Shown here in pieces: positions 24,652 to 32,880 of a stretch of DNA of 64,000 bases. The notes beneath the pieces were generated by a model that worked only from the letters and a program-made list of their open reading frames with translations, had not been told where the DNA came from and did not search any database. The DNA is from UBA11090 sp035560555. Its GTDB lineage: Bacteria > Spirochaetota > Spirochaetia > Treponematales > Rectinemataceae. The position numbers were made by a program, and so were the translations under genes. How positions within the stretch are numbered: position 1 is the first letter of the stretch; each line of letters starts with the position of its first letter. The stretch lies in the NCBI GenBank assembly GCA_035560555.1, contig DATMZF010000029.1, positions 53,302 through 117,301 on the forward strand. Reading direction: 5' to 3'.

Positions 24652-25956
24652 TTACTGGTAGCGCTTCAGCGCCTCGTCGGCCTGCTTCTGCGCGTTCTTC
24701 AGCGCCTGGGCGGGGGTCGCGTCGCCGACGATCGCGGACTGGATGTTGTCGTTCAGGATCCTCCACATCTTGGAGGCTTCATACGTAGTCAGCTCGGGTT
24801 TGGCGAAAGGGATCTGGTCGAACGCGACGCGAGCCTGCGGGACTCTGGCCCAGTAGTTCTTCATGAGGTCGGTCTTGAAGGACGATTTCCTCGGGGCGAC
24901 ATAGCCGGTATCGATATTCCACTGGGCGAGACGTTCGGCGTCGGTGGCGAACTTGATGAACTTCCAGGCGGCCTGCTGCTGTTCCTTGGTGACGTCGGCG
25001 GAAATATAGAAGTTGCCGCCGCCGGTGGGAGCCGCGACGCGCTTTTTGCCGGGCAGGAAGGCGGTCCCGAATTTGAACTTGGCGTTGTTGTTGATGTTCG
25101 TGAGGTTTCCGGTGGTGTGATAGATCATGGCGACGGAACCATTGATGAACTGGCCGGGAAGATCCGTCCACTGGACGATGCCGGGCTGCATGACCTTGTA
25201 TTTATTCTGAAGATCATACCAGAACTGGAGGGCTTCGACGTTGCCGGTCGTGTCAAAGAAGACTTTCTTTCCGTCGTTGCTCATGAGGTTGCGGCCGTCT
25301 TCGGAGTTCTGCAGCGCGAAACCGGTGAATGCCCACTGCGCCGACCCGGAGTTGAGGGCGATGCCAACGCCGTAGCGCGTGATATTGCCGGCCGCGTCTT
25401 TCTTCACGAGTTTCTTGGAGTATTCGACGAGCTGATCCCACGAGGTGGGGGGAGTCTCGGGGTTGAGTCCGACTTCGGCGAAGGCGTCCTTATTGTAGAA
25501 AAGCACCATGGTGCTCCGCTGGAAGGGGATGCTGTAGATTTTTCCATCGACGTAGGAATCTTCCATGAACCCGGGCAGGAAATCGTCGATATAGGCTTTG
25601 CCCGCCGCGCCGTCCGCCGCTATGAAGCCGTCGAGCGGCATCGCCGTGCCGGAGGAGGCCATGGAGAACCGCTGCGTGGCGAGGTTGACGAAGACTTCGG
25701 GTGGATTCTTGCCCTGCCGGGCGGTCTGAATCTTGACGACCGTGTCATCGTAGCTGCCGGTATATACGGGCTGCACCACGATGCCGGGATTTTCGGCCGT
25801 AAAATCGCCGCAGATTTTCTCTATCAGCTTGGTGAGCGGACCGCCAACCTGAACCGGATAGAAAAACGTCAGCTCGGTCTTCTTGGTTCCCTGCGCCATG
25901 GCCACAGGCCCTATCATCATGCATAAAAGCAAAAGCGATAGAATCCGTTTTCTCAT
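24652..25956 (-). CDS. Family 1 ABC transporter solute-binding protein (UgpB-like)
   Basis: A 434-residue exported protein with a signal peptide (MRKRILSLLLLCMMIGPVAMA) and no lipobox Cys. The family 1 pattern is clear: ELTFFYPVQVGGP, FTAENPGIVVQPVYTGSYDD, PPEVFVNLATQ, DGKIYSIPFQRSTMVLFYNKDAF, GSVAMIYHTTGN and the EQQQAAWKFIKF helix. The arrangement is closest to glycerol-3-phosphate/UgpB-like proteins, but the ligand is not certain. GGAGGATC precedes the ATG. It heads the operon binding protein, MalF-like, MalG-like, MBL hydrolase. Confidence 0.9.
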   Translation of the reverse strand: MRKRILSLLLLCMMIGPVAMAQGTKKTELTFFYPVQVGGPLTKLIEKICGDFTAENPGIVVQPVYTGSYDDTVVKIQTARQGKNPPEVFVNLATQRFSMASSGTAMPLDGFIAADGAAGKAYIDDFLPGFMEDSYVDGKIYSIPFQRSTMVLFYNKDAFAEVGLNPETPPTSWDQLVEYSKKLVKKDAAGNITRYGVGIALNSGSAQWAFTGFALQNSEDGRNLMSNDGKKVFFDTTGNVEALQFWYDLQNKYKVMQPGIVQWTDLPGQFINGSVAMIYHTTGNLTNINNNAKFKFGTAFLPGKKRVAAPTGGGNFYISADVTKEQQQAAWKFIKFATDAERLAQWNIDTGYVAPRKSSFKTDLMKNYWARVPQARVAFDQIPFAKPELTTYEASKMWRILNDNIQSAIVGDATPAQALKNAQKQADEALKRYQ

Positions 25957-26092
25957 GTGATCCTCCCTACACGCGTCTTGTATTCATCCCCCTGACGAAT
26001 ACGCCAGTCCAGCGAATGGATGATAAAAGCATTATTGCCACGGTTATTGAAACGTGTCAACTACTTTCGTTTCCGTCGGCCCGCTTTGATTC

Positions 26093-26120
26093 TTGACTTG
26101 CCTCCGAGAATAGGTAGAAT
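26093..26120 (+). promoter_or_regulatory. Sigma70-type promoter for the ydhY-like operon
   Basis: TTGACT (26093-26098), 16-nt spacer, TAGAAT (26115-26120). Transcription near 26127 would give a leader of about 217 nt before the first gene. Confidence 0.65.
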
Positions 26121-26126
26121 TATAGT

Positions 26127-26343
26127 GTCGCGCTTTAAGGCGCTCGACGGACATCGATTTCCGAACCGAAAATCCTACCGCAGTCGGACCATGGATTTCG
26201 GTCTTGGCGCGCGGCCCTGCCCCGCGCCGAAGGTGCACCCGGAAACGGATACGCCTCCCGTTCCGCTCCCAGAGGGAACATTGGAAAGGAAGCGATCATT
26301 CTAAACCTCGCGGACGTATGTCCGAATAAGGGAGGCGGGAGTG
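26127..26343 (+). promoter_or_regulatory. Highly folded 5' leader hiding the ribosome site, candidate riboswitch
   Basis: Several stems follow each other: ACCGAAAATCC/GGATTTCGGT (26165-26175, 26193-26202, one bulge), GGCGCG/CGCGCC (26206-26211, 26223-26228), and a long-range pair CGCCTCCC/GGGAGGCG (26252-26259, 26330-26337) that encloses GTTCC/GGAAC and CGGAC/GTCCG hairpins. The long-range pair covers the GGGAGGCGGGAG ribosome-binding site, so the leader could switch translation on and off. The downstream genes make a molybdenum/tungsten-type enzyme, so a cofactor sensor is plausible, but I could not match it to the Moco RNA core. Confidence 0.55.
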
Positions 26344-27057
26344 ATGAAAGACTTTCCAGAGAAGAGGGAAGGCGAAAGCTGGTTTGAAAAACCCCGATCA
26401 AGAAAAGATTTCCTCAAAATGGCGGGAGGAAGCATCGCTGGACTCCTCGTCACCGTCTCCCTCACCGGAGCCGGCAAGTGGGAAGACTCGGAAGCCAAGG
26501 AGCTCCGCGTGTGGGCGATTCCTTCGGGCGTCATCGTCCACGACCCGAGCCGCTGCGTAGGCTGCAAGCGCTGCGAATTCGGCTGCTCGACGAGGAATCT
26601 GGGCAAAGTGAGCGCCGAGCTTTCCCGGATCAAGGTCTCCAGGAATCTAAACTACGGCGTCGATGGCGTCACGGCAGCCTACGCGAAGGCCGATGGTCAG
26701 ATGGGCAACTTCAGGATCGTCGCCGAGACCTGCCGTCAATGCGAAAAGCCCGCATGCGGCAACGCCTGCCCGATGAACGCCATCTATGCCGACGCGAAAA
26801 CCGGCGCCCGCGTCGTCGACGCCAAGCGCTGCGTCGGATGCGGAAAATGCGTCCAGGCATGCGCCTGGAATCTGCCCGCCGTCGATCGGGAAACCGGGAA
26901 AACGTCGAAATGCACGAGCTGCGAGGGGGATCCGACCTGCGCGAAGCTCTGCCCGACGGGGGCGATACGCTACATGGACTACAAGGACGCGGAAAATCTT
27001 CTGTGGGGAGCCGATGCCAATTCCGGCGCCACGGTCGTCAGCGGCGCGACTGCCTAA
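26344..27057 (+). CDS. ydhY: Four-cluster ferredoxin-like electron carrier (YdhY-like)
   Basis: A 237-residue iron-sulfur protein. The N-terminus holds a Tat-type signal with an RK pair (SRKDFLKMAGGSIAGLL). Four [4Fe-4S] sites are visible: CX2CX2CX3C at RCVGCKRCEFGC, CX2CX4CX3C at TCRQCEKPACGNAC, CX2CX2CX3C at RCVGCGKCVQAC, and CX2CX5CX3C at KCTSCEGDPTCAKLC. It resembles YdhY of E. coli in cysteine layout and in the LSRIKVSRNLNYG segment. It would pass electrons to or from the aldehyde-oxidoreductase-like subunit encoded next. The ATG at 26344 is used; a GTG sits directly before it. The symbol is by homology. Confidence 0.85.
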   Translation: MKDFPEKREGESWFEKPRSRKDFLKMAGGSIAGLLVTVSLTGAGKWEDSEAKELRVWAIPSGVIVHDPSRCVGCKRCEFGCSTRNLGKVSAELSRIKVSRNLNYGVDGVTAAYAKADGQMGNFRIVAETCRQCEKPACGNACPMNAIYADAKTGARVVDAKRCVGCGKCVQACAWNLPAVDRETGKTSKCTSCEGDPTCAKLCPTGAIRYMDYKDAENLLWGADANSGATVVSGATA

Positions 27058-27075
27058 ACAGGGGGGGTGACTGCA

Positions 27076-29196
27076 ATGGAAACATTTGGATATACCGGAA
27101 AAATTCTCAGGGTGAACTTGAGCGCTGGCTCGGTTTCCACCGATGACACGCTCAAATACAAGGAGTTCATCGGCGGCGAAGGCATGTCGATGAAAATCAT
27201 GTGGGACGAAGTGCCGGCGGGCACCCACCCCTTCGCGCCGGAAAACAAGATCATCTTTGGCGCCGGCCCCCTCTGCGGAACCGGCGCCCCCTGCTCCGGT
27301 CGCACCAACATCACCAGCCTTCTGCCCTCGAGCCCCTTCCACGGCATAGCGAGTTCACACATGGGCGGCTACTTCGCCACCGAACTAAAGTACGCAGGCT
27401 ATGACCTGATCGTCATCGAAGGGAAGGCGGCTTCACCTGTCTGGCTGAGGATCGAAGACGAAAAGGTGAGAATCGAGGACGCCCGCTGGATGTGGGGGAA
27501 GGGCATTTTCGACACCCAGGCCATGGTGGCCTCCTTCATGGGCAAGGAGGCTCAGGTCGCGGCCATCGGACAGGCGGGCGAGAACCTCGTCAACCTTTCG
27601 GTGATCCGCACCGGCGCTTCGCATTCGGCCGGAGGACATGGCGGCGTCATGGGTTCCAAGAACCTGAAGGCCATAGGAGTGCGCGGCAGCGGTTCGGTGA
27701 AAATCGCCGCGAGCGGCAAGGACTGGCTCGAGCTGGACTCGTACATGATGAGTCTCATAGGCGCGAACAACCAGATGGTCGTTCCGTCCACGCCGCAGCC
27801 CTGGGCGGAGTATTCGGACAAGAGTTCCCGCTGGACAGGGCGCAAAGGTCTCTTCTGGGGCGCCGCGAATCCCCCCGTGGAAACGGGGGAATGCGATCCT
27901 CACGACATGCAGTCCGTGGGCCTGCGCACGATGAAGGCGATCTTCGACCTGGGCGCGGACGCCGAGAAATACACCGTCCGCATGGGTGGCTGCTCGCACT
28001 GCCCGATCCGCTGCCACTCGCAGCTCAAGGTTCCCCAGCTGGAGAAGTACGGCCTCGATCCATACGTGGCCAACACATGCGTGGGCTGGTCGGGACCGCG
28101 CGGCGTCATGTGCTACGGGATCAAGGATTTCGACGGCAACAAAGGCTCCGACGCGGGCATCGTGGGCAACGCGATCGGAACGACCCTCGCCGACGACTAC
28201 GGCGTCTGGTGCAACTACGCGCAGATCGGCCGCGATCTCAAGTACTGCTACGACAAGGGCGTCTTCAAGCGGGTGCTGAGCGCCGAAGAGTACGCTTCGA
28301 TACCGTGGAACAAGCTCCTGAGCGGGGACGCTACCTTCTACTTCGATTTCTACGAAAGAGTGGCCTTCAAGAAAGGCGAATTCTCCCACATCGCCGACGG
28401 ATCGTATTGGATAGCGCAGCGCTGGAACCTCGGCGATGACTACTGGAACGACAAGAACGGCAAACTTTGGACCCGCGGCGGCTATCCCGTGCACCACTCG
28501 AACGAGGCGGGAGCCCAGGTCGGCGCGCTCATCTCTTGTTTTTCCAACCGCGATTCCCAGAACCACTCGCACATGAACTTCATCGGTTCCAAGCTGCCGG
28601 TCGCGTTACAGAAAGAGATCGCGGGCGAGATATTCGGTTCGCCCGAGGCTCTCGACGCCCCGGCCGTATACAAGAAAATGAACGCCTACAAGGCCAAGTT
28701 CGTGAAGTATTCGCTTGTGCGATCCATGCTTCACAACTCGCTCACCCTCTGCAACTGGATGTGGCCCATGGCCGTGAGCCCGCTGAAGGAACGCAAGTAC
28801 CGCGGCGACACCTCGCTTGAATCCAAATTCTACTCCCTGGCCACTGGCATCCGGATGAGCGAAAAAGAGTTGGACGAGACGGCCGCGAAGTGCTTTACGC
28901 TCCAGCGCGCTTACACCATCATGCAGATGAAGACAGCCGATCTGCGGAACGCGCACGACCAGACCACCGAATGGCCCATCACCCCGGACCACGCCAAGGA
29001 CGGCTCGAATATTCCGCAGTTCACCCCGGGAAGCATACAGATGGAAAAGTCGGATATGGAGCTGGGCCGAACCATGGTCTACAAGGAGTTTGGCTGGGAT
29101 GAGAGGACTGGCGCCCCAACTCGATCGTATCTGGAGTCCGTCGGCTTAAAGGACGTGGCGGACAGGCTCGCCGAGGCGGGGTTCCTGCCGGGCTGA
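27076..29196 (+). CDS. ydhV: Aldehyde ferredoxin oxidoreductase-family protein (YdhV-like)
   Basis: A 706-residue member of the tungstopterin AOR family. The start GYTGKILRVNLS and FIGGEGMSMKIMWDE are diagnostic; CSHCPIRC (residues about 306-313) plus a later NTCVG supply the CX2CX3C...C [4Fe-4S] ligands; SAGGHGGVMGSKNLKAIGVRG binds the bis-pterin cofactor. AOR enzymes oxidise aldehydes or reduce carboxylates or aromatics with W or Mo. The substrate is unknown, as for E. coli YdhV. A run of seven G residues before the ATG at 27076 is the ribosome site. It is separated by 18 nt from the ferredoxin gene, so both are co-translated from one mRNA. Confidence 0.9.
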   Translation: METFGYTGKILRVNLSAGSVSTDDTLKYKEFIGGEGMSMKIMWDEVPAGTHPFAPENKIIFGAGPLCGTGAPCSGRTNITSLLPSSPFHGIASSHMGGYFATELKYAGYDLIVIEGKAASPVWLRIEDEKVRIEDARWMWGKGIFDTQAMVASFMGKEAQVAAIGQAGENLVNLSVIRTGASHSAGGHGGVMGSKNLKAIGVRGSGSVKIAASGKDWLELDSYMMSLIGANNQMVVPSTPQPWAEYSDKSSRWTGRKGLFWGAANPPVETGECDPHDMQSVGLRTMKAIFDLGADAEKYTVRMGGCSHCPIRCHSQLKVPQLEKYGLDPYVANTCVGWSGPRGVMCYGIKDFDGNKGSDAGIVGNAIGTTLADDYGVWCNYAQIGRDLKYCYDKGVFKRVLSAEEYASIPWNKLLSGDATFYFDFYERVAFKKGEFSHIADGSYWIAQRWNLGDDYWNDKNGKLWTRGGYPVHHSNEAGAQVGALISCFSNRDSQNHSHMNFIGSKLPVALQKEIAGEIFGSPEALDAPAVYKKMNAYKAKFVKYSLVRSMLHNSLTLCNWMWPMAVSPLKERKYRGDTSLESKFYSLATGIRMSEKELDETAAKCFTLQRAYTIMQMKTADLRNAHDQTTEWPITPDHAKDGSNIPQFTPGSIQMEKSDMELGRTMVYKEFGWDERTGAPTRSYLESVGLKDVADRLAEAGFLPG

Positions 29197-29238
29197 TTCG
29201 TCGGCTATTTCGCCGTCGCGCCAAGGAGAGTCATCTCG

Positions 29239-29907
29239 ATGGGAGTCATTTTCCCCAATAAAGGAACGCGGACAATCGAAGCCGTCACGGGAAATCCAGT
29301 ACCCGTGACGGTGCCTCCCACGCCCGAACCGCCTACGCTCGAACCGTCCGAGCCGGCGAATCGGGAGGCATACGCGCGGCGACTCATCGAATTCACGCGC
29401 GCCGAGTCGGCCGACGGCCGGCTCACGAGCCTCTCCGCCCTCGCCTCGCGGTTTCCCCCGCCCGAGGAACTGAGAGAAGTGCCCGGTTTCAGCATCGCCT
29501 CAGCGATCGCGGAAGTCCCGGATGCCGACGACCTGAAAAAAATAGAAGGCTCATCGGGCCTGTGGTACTTCAGCGAAACCTCGATGACAGGCGCCTACGC
29601 GCTTCATCTTCTCAGGACCGAGGAGAAGGATCCCCTGAGACTCATCGCGGAGACGGTGCGCGATGAGTCCAGAATCTACCCGCGACCGACCGATTTGATG
29701 TTTTTCACCGATCCCCCTTTCTCAATGAACGAAAAGGAACTTAGGCAGGCGCTCGGAGGAATGGAACTCCGCCCCGACATGAGGGATATCAGGCGCTGCG
29801 TCGCCTCGAATGGGGCGATGTATCTCTACTCGACCCAGTATCTGGGCGAAACGCTCGCCGAAACGCTCGCGGAGTGGATAGAAGTTGGGCAAAGACAAAA
29901 TCCTTGA
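29239..29907 (+). CDS. YdhW-like accessory protein of the AOR operon
   Basis: A 222-residue soluble protein. After a proline-rich N-terminal stretch (PVTVPPTPEPPTLEP) it has helices with YARRLIEFTRAES and the strand-rich half DRIYPRPTDLMFF-like, ending QYLGETLAETLAEWIEVG. I recognise no catalytic motif. Position and size match ydhW, which follows ydhV in E. coli, so I infer an assembly or electron-transfer accessory of the AOR enzyme; sequence proof is lacking. AAGGAG stands 10 nt before the ATG, and it starts 42 nt after the AOR stop. Confidence 0.6.
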   Translation: MGVIFPNKGTRTIEAVTGNPVPVTVPPTPEPPTLEPSEPANREAYARRLIEFTRAESADGRLTSLSALASRFPPPEELREVPGFSIASAIAEVPDADDLKKIEGSSGLWYFSETSMTGAYALHLLRTEEKDPLRLIAETVRDESRIYPRPTDLMFFTDPPFSMNEKELRQALGGMELRPDMRDIRRCVASNGAMYLYSTQYLGETLAETLAEWIEVGQRQNP

Positions 29908-30003
29908 GGTCTTTCATTCCCGCCCAGATACTTTATCCGATTGACCATACGCCGCGCGGATTCTACACTGTTCTTTCGCCTATCACGATGGGGATATGAG
30001 AAG

Positions 30004-32691
30004 ATGAAGAAACCAGCCTTCCAGAAGGCCTACAAATCGGCTATCGGCTCGTTGAGCTTTTCCGCCGAACTGCGCAAGATGAGACGCGAGCTCAACGCGA
30101 AAATCGACATGCCGGACACCATCATCTCGGCTCCAACGTCCCACGCCCGCGGCGTGAACCGCTGGTTCACGCGAAGAAGGATTTCGATAGCGGAATCCTA
30201 CCTGATGGTCGTATCCGACCTCGATTCCCGGCACTCGCGCTCGAGGCTCGACGCGCTTCGCGTCCTCGTCGACGCGTCCTTCCACTCAAAAAGCCTGGAC
30301 CTGCCCCTCAACACCGCCCGCGTACAGATGGCCCTCATGAAGGAAGCGGTGAAGAACAGGCAGAACAAAAGACGGCAGCTGGAATTGCTTCACGATTTCT
30401 CCATATCCACGCACGGCCAGAAGCAGGTCATCCAGCGGCTCTGCGACGAGCTCAATATCGTCGTCCTCCCGGAAAACGGGACGCGGCTCGAGGATTTCGG
30501 CTACGGCTGGGATGACCATGTCCACGACACGGCCACATCGGGCCGGAAAAACCCCACTCAACTCATCATCGACGCGTTCATAAAGGGAATTTCCGAGCTT
30601 ACGGTGGCCTACGGCTCTCCCTCCGACATCGAGATGATGGAGGAAGTCCTGGAAGCGGGGCGGATAATCGGCATAAGGATCAACATCGGCTTCGAGTTCA
30701 GCATGACCGTCCAGGGCCGTCGCTTCCATTTCATGGCGATTCTGCCCCGAACGCGGACGCCGGCCGACGCCAGGGCTTTTTTCCAGACAAATGCCGATTC
30801 CCTTCGGGGTTTTTTCGCCGATCTCGAGAAAAACCAGAACCATCGAGTAGAGGCGGTACGAGGGGTGCTGCAGGAATTCAACGCCTCCTCGCTCGAAGGC
30901 CTGAACCGAGGATTTCCGGACGAACCGCTGTACAGTGTTCCGGAACTCACCTTCGAGGCGCTAAACGCCTTCATTCCCACAATGAGCATCAATCGCATTC
31001 ACCTGGCCGAGTTCCTTTACAGCGCGCTTAGACCGGTCATGTTCAACAGGCTTCTTCTGCTCAAAGTGCGGAGGAGCAAGGCTCAGGACGACTGGAAACG
31101 CAAGCGCGGCCCGGAGTCCGAATACCGCGCCGCCGAAGAAGCGTATTCGAGCCTGAAAAAGGCCTTCAAGAGTATGTCGCCGGACAGCCTCCTCGCGCGG
31201 TACTTCGATGGCCCCTCCCTGATAGACTACCAGTCAGCCTTCGACGATATCGCCGCCGTCAAATCGATGCTTTCGACGGCGGGATGCGGGCTCAAAATAC
31301 TCCATCCGCTGGAACACGGGGTGGAGAAAGCGATCGAAGTATTGACGGAATACCGCGGCGTCATCGACCTCGTCGAACTGTACAATATCCAGGACTGCAT
31401 AGGGCGTGGCCAGGAAGAAATCCTGAGCTTCGCCCGCGAGGTCAACGCGCTCAACGAACGCGCGCTTAAGGATGGCATTGCCCCCTATATTCCCGTCTGC
31501 GGAAGCGATTCCACCGGCAGGCATCCGAAAATCCCCGGCATGGGCTTCGCCCGGGAAGACAAAATCCTCGGTTCGCGCAAAGGGAATTTCCTTTCCCGGC
31601 ATATAGCGCTCCCTCCTTTCATCTCCGCCATGATCGGCTCGGAAGGAAAGCCGGTCCGGGAATCCGACGCAAGCGCCGCATCGCCCATCGTATGTCTTGG
31701 CAAACTTTCGGAATGGAGCGGCGCGGGAGACAGTTCATCGACCGATGGCGCGTACATATCGCCTCGGAAGGTATGGCGCTATCTCAATCCATCGCTAAAA
31801 AATTACCTCTACACAGTGATCGGTTTCATCGTGGCCAACCATTTCATCGGATGGGCGTACGCGCTGCTCTGGCTGGGAATCACAGGCTTCAGGAACAGCG
31901 TCGCCGACCTCGTGTCGAACCGCGGCGGCAGGCTCAGCGAATGGAAACTCAAGAGCATCAATTTCGACAACGTCGCCCAATCCCTGTTCTGGACGGGCTT
32001 TTCGGTGCCCATTCTCGGATTCGTCAAGTCGAACTTCGATATCGTGTGGCCCTGGGCGCAGGACGGCATGTTCTTCAACCTGGCCAAGTTTTTCGTCATC
32101 TCCTTCGCGAATGGGCTGTACCTCGCGGCGCACAACACGTTGCGCGGCTTCGACAAGAAGGTCGTTCGCGCCAACTTTTTTCGCAGCGTGATAGCCTGGC
32201 CTTTCGCCGCCGTCTTTGCCCCGCTCGGAAACCTAATGAGAATCCCCAGCATTGTCCAAACGAAGATATGGTCGGATTTCGTCGCGGGATTCATCGAAGG
32301 CGGCGGGAAATACATGAATATCCTGCGCCTGCGAAAGCAGAATATCGAAGAGATCATTCCGAAAATCCTCGAGAAGGATGGGGAGGAGAAGTGTATCGCC
32401 ATACTCGACCTCCTGTATCTCTTCCGCGAGGAACCGCGTACGAGGAATTCGCTCATATCGCTCTTCGAGCTTTCCAAATCCCCCGTCTCGGCGCTGTGGA
32501 GCGGCAAGGGCGTGACGCCAGCGCGACCTCTCGGCGATCTTCTAAGCGCTCTCGACCAGCCCGGGCTCGACGAGGAACTAGCCGGCTTCATCCTTTCGCG
32601 ATACGACGAGGAGATGACGACCGACCTCGTAGGCCTCGTGGCGGAGACGCTTCCGCCGTTCCGGACCTGGCTCGATTCAAGGGTACATTAG
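30004..32691 (+). CDS. Large protein of unknown function with a C-terminal membrane domain
   Basis: An 895-residue protein I do not recognise. The N-terminal 590 residues look soluble, alternating basic helices and strands (LLHDFSISTHGQKQVIQRL, ELTVAYGSPSDIEMMEEV, IRINIGFEFSMTVQG), reminiscent of a TIM-barrel or PHP-like fold but without a clear metal motif. Residues about 600-750 hold four hydrophobic segments (YTVIGFIVANHFIGWAYALLW, SLFWTGFSVPILGFV, FFVISFANGLYLAA, SVIAWPFAAVFAPLG). The tail is helical. The frame can begin at a TTG at 29941; I prefer the ATG at 30004, but the ribosome site is weak at both. It follows the AOR operon by under 100 nt and may be its last gene. Confidence 0.55.
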   Translation: MKKPAFQKAYKSAIGSLSFSAELRKMRRELNAKIDMPDTIISAPTSHARGVNRWFTRRRISIAESYLMVVSDLDSRHSRSRLDALRVLVDASFHSKSLDLPLNTARVQMALMKEAVKNRQNKRRQLELLHDFSISTHGQKQVIQRLCDELNIVVLPENGTRLEDFGYGWDDHVHDTATSGRKNPTQLIIDAFIKGISELTVAYGSPSDIEMMEEVLEAGRIIGIRINIGFEFSMTVQGRRFHFMAILPRTRTPADARAFFQTNADSLRGFFADLEKNQNHRVEAVRGVLQEFNASSLEGLNRGFPDEPLYSVPELTFEALNAFIPTMSINRIHLAEFLYSALRPVMFNRLLLLKVRRSKAQDDWKRKRGPESEYRAAEEAYSSLKKAFKSMSPDSLLARYFDGPSLIDYQSAFDDIAAVKSMLSTAGCGLKILHPLEHGVEKAIEVLTEYRGVIDLVELYNIQDCIGRGQEEILSFAREVNALNERALKDGIAPYIPVCGSDSTGRHPKIPGMGFAREDKILGSRKGNFLSRHIALPPFISAMIGSEGKPVRESDASAASPIVCLGKLSEWSGAGDSSSTDGAYISPRKVWRYLNPSLKNYLYTVIGFIVANHFIGWAYALLWLGITGFRNSVADLVSNRGGRLSEWKLKSINFDNVAQSLFWTGFSVPILGFVKSNFDIVWPWAQDGMFFNLAKFFVISFANGLYLAAHNTLRGFDKKVVRANFFRSVIAWPFAAVFAPLGNLMRIPSIVQTKIWSDFVAGFIEGGGKYMNILRLRKQNIEEIIPKILEKDGEEKCIAILDLLYLFREEPRTRNSLISLFELSKSPVSALWSGKGVTPARPLGDLLSALDQPGLDEELAGFILSRYDEEMTTDLVGLVAETLPPFRTWLDSRVH

Positions 32692-32880
32692 CTCGGAATA
32701 ATTCGCATCTTCTGACATATCTCGCATTTATTGCATTTACCGCATATAACAGATAAATTCGTATAATTTAGTCTATTATGCTGTATTTCCTTGTATAATA
32801 AACTTTAGTGCATTATGTTTGTGTTGAATGTGCTTTATTGTCGTGTTTTTAACGATCGGCGCATTCAGCAAGGAAAATGT

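Noticed and set aside
26240..26343. Definite Moco riboswitch
   Set aside because: The SD-sequestering stem is present, but the conserved core with the GNRA loop and receptor was not found, so I only report a candidate structured leader.
31692..32756. Open frame of 354 codons on the plus strand
   Set aside because: It lies in another frame of the 895-residue gene; Arg/Gln/His-rich shadow without a start signal.
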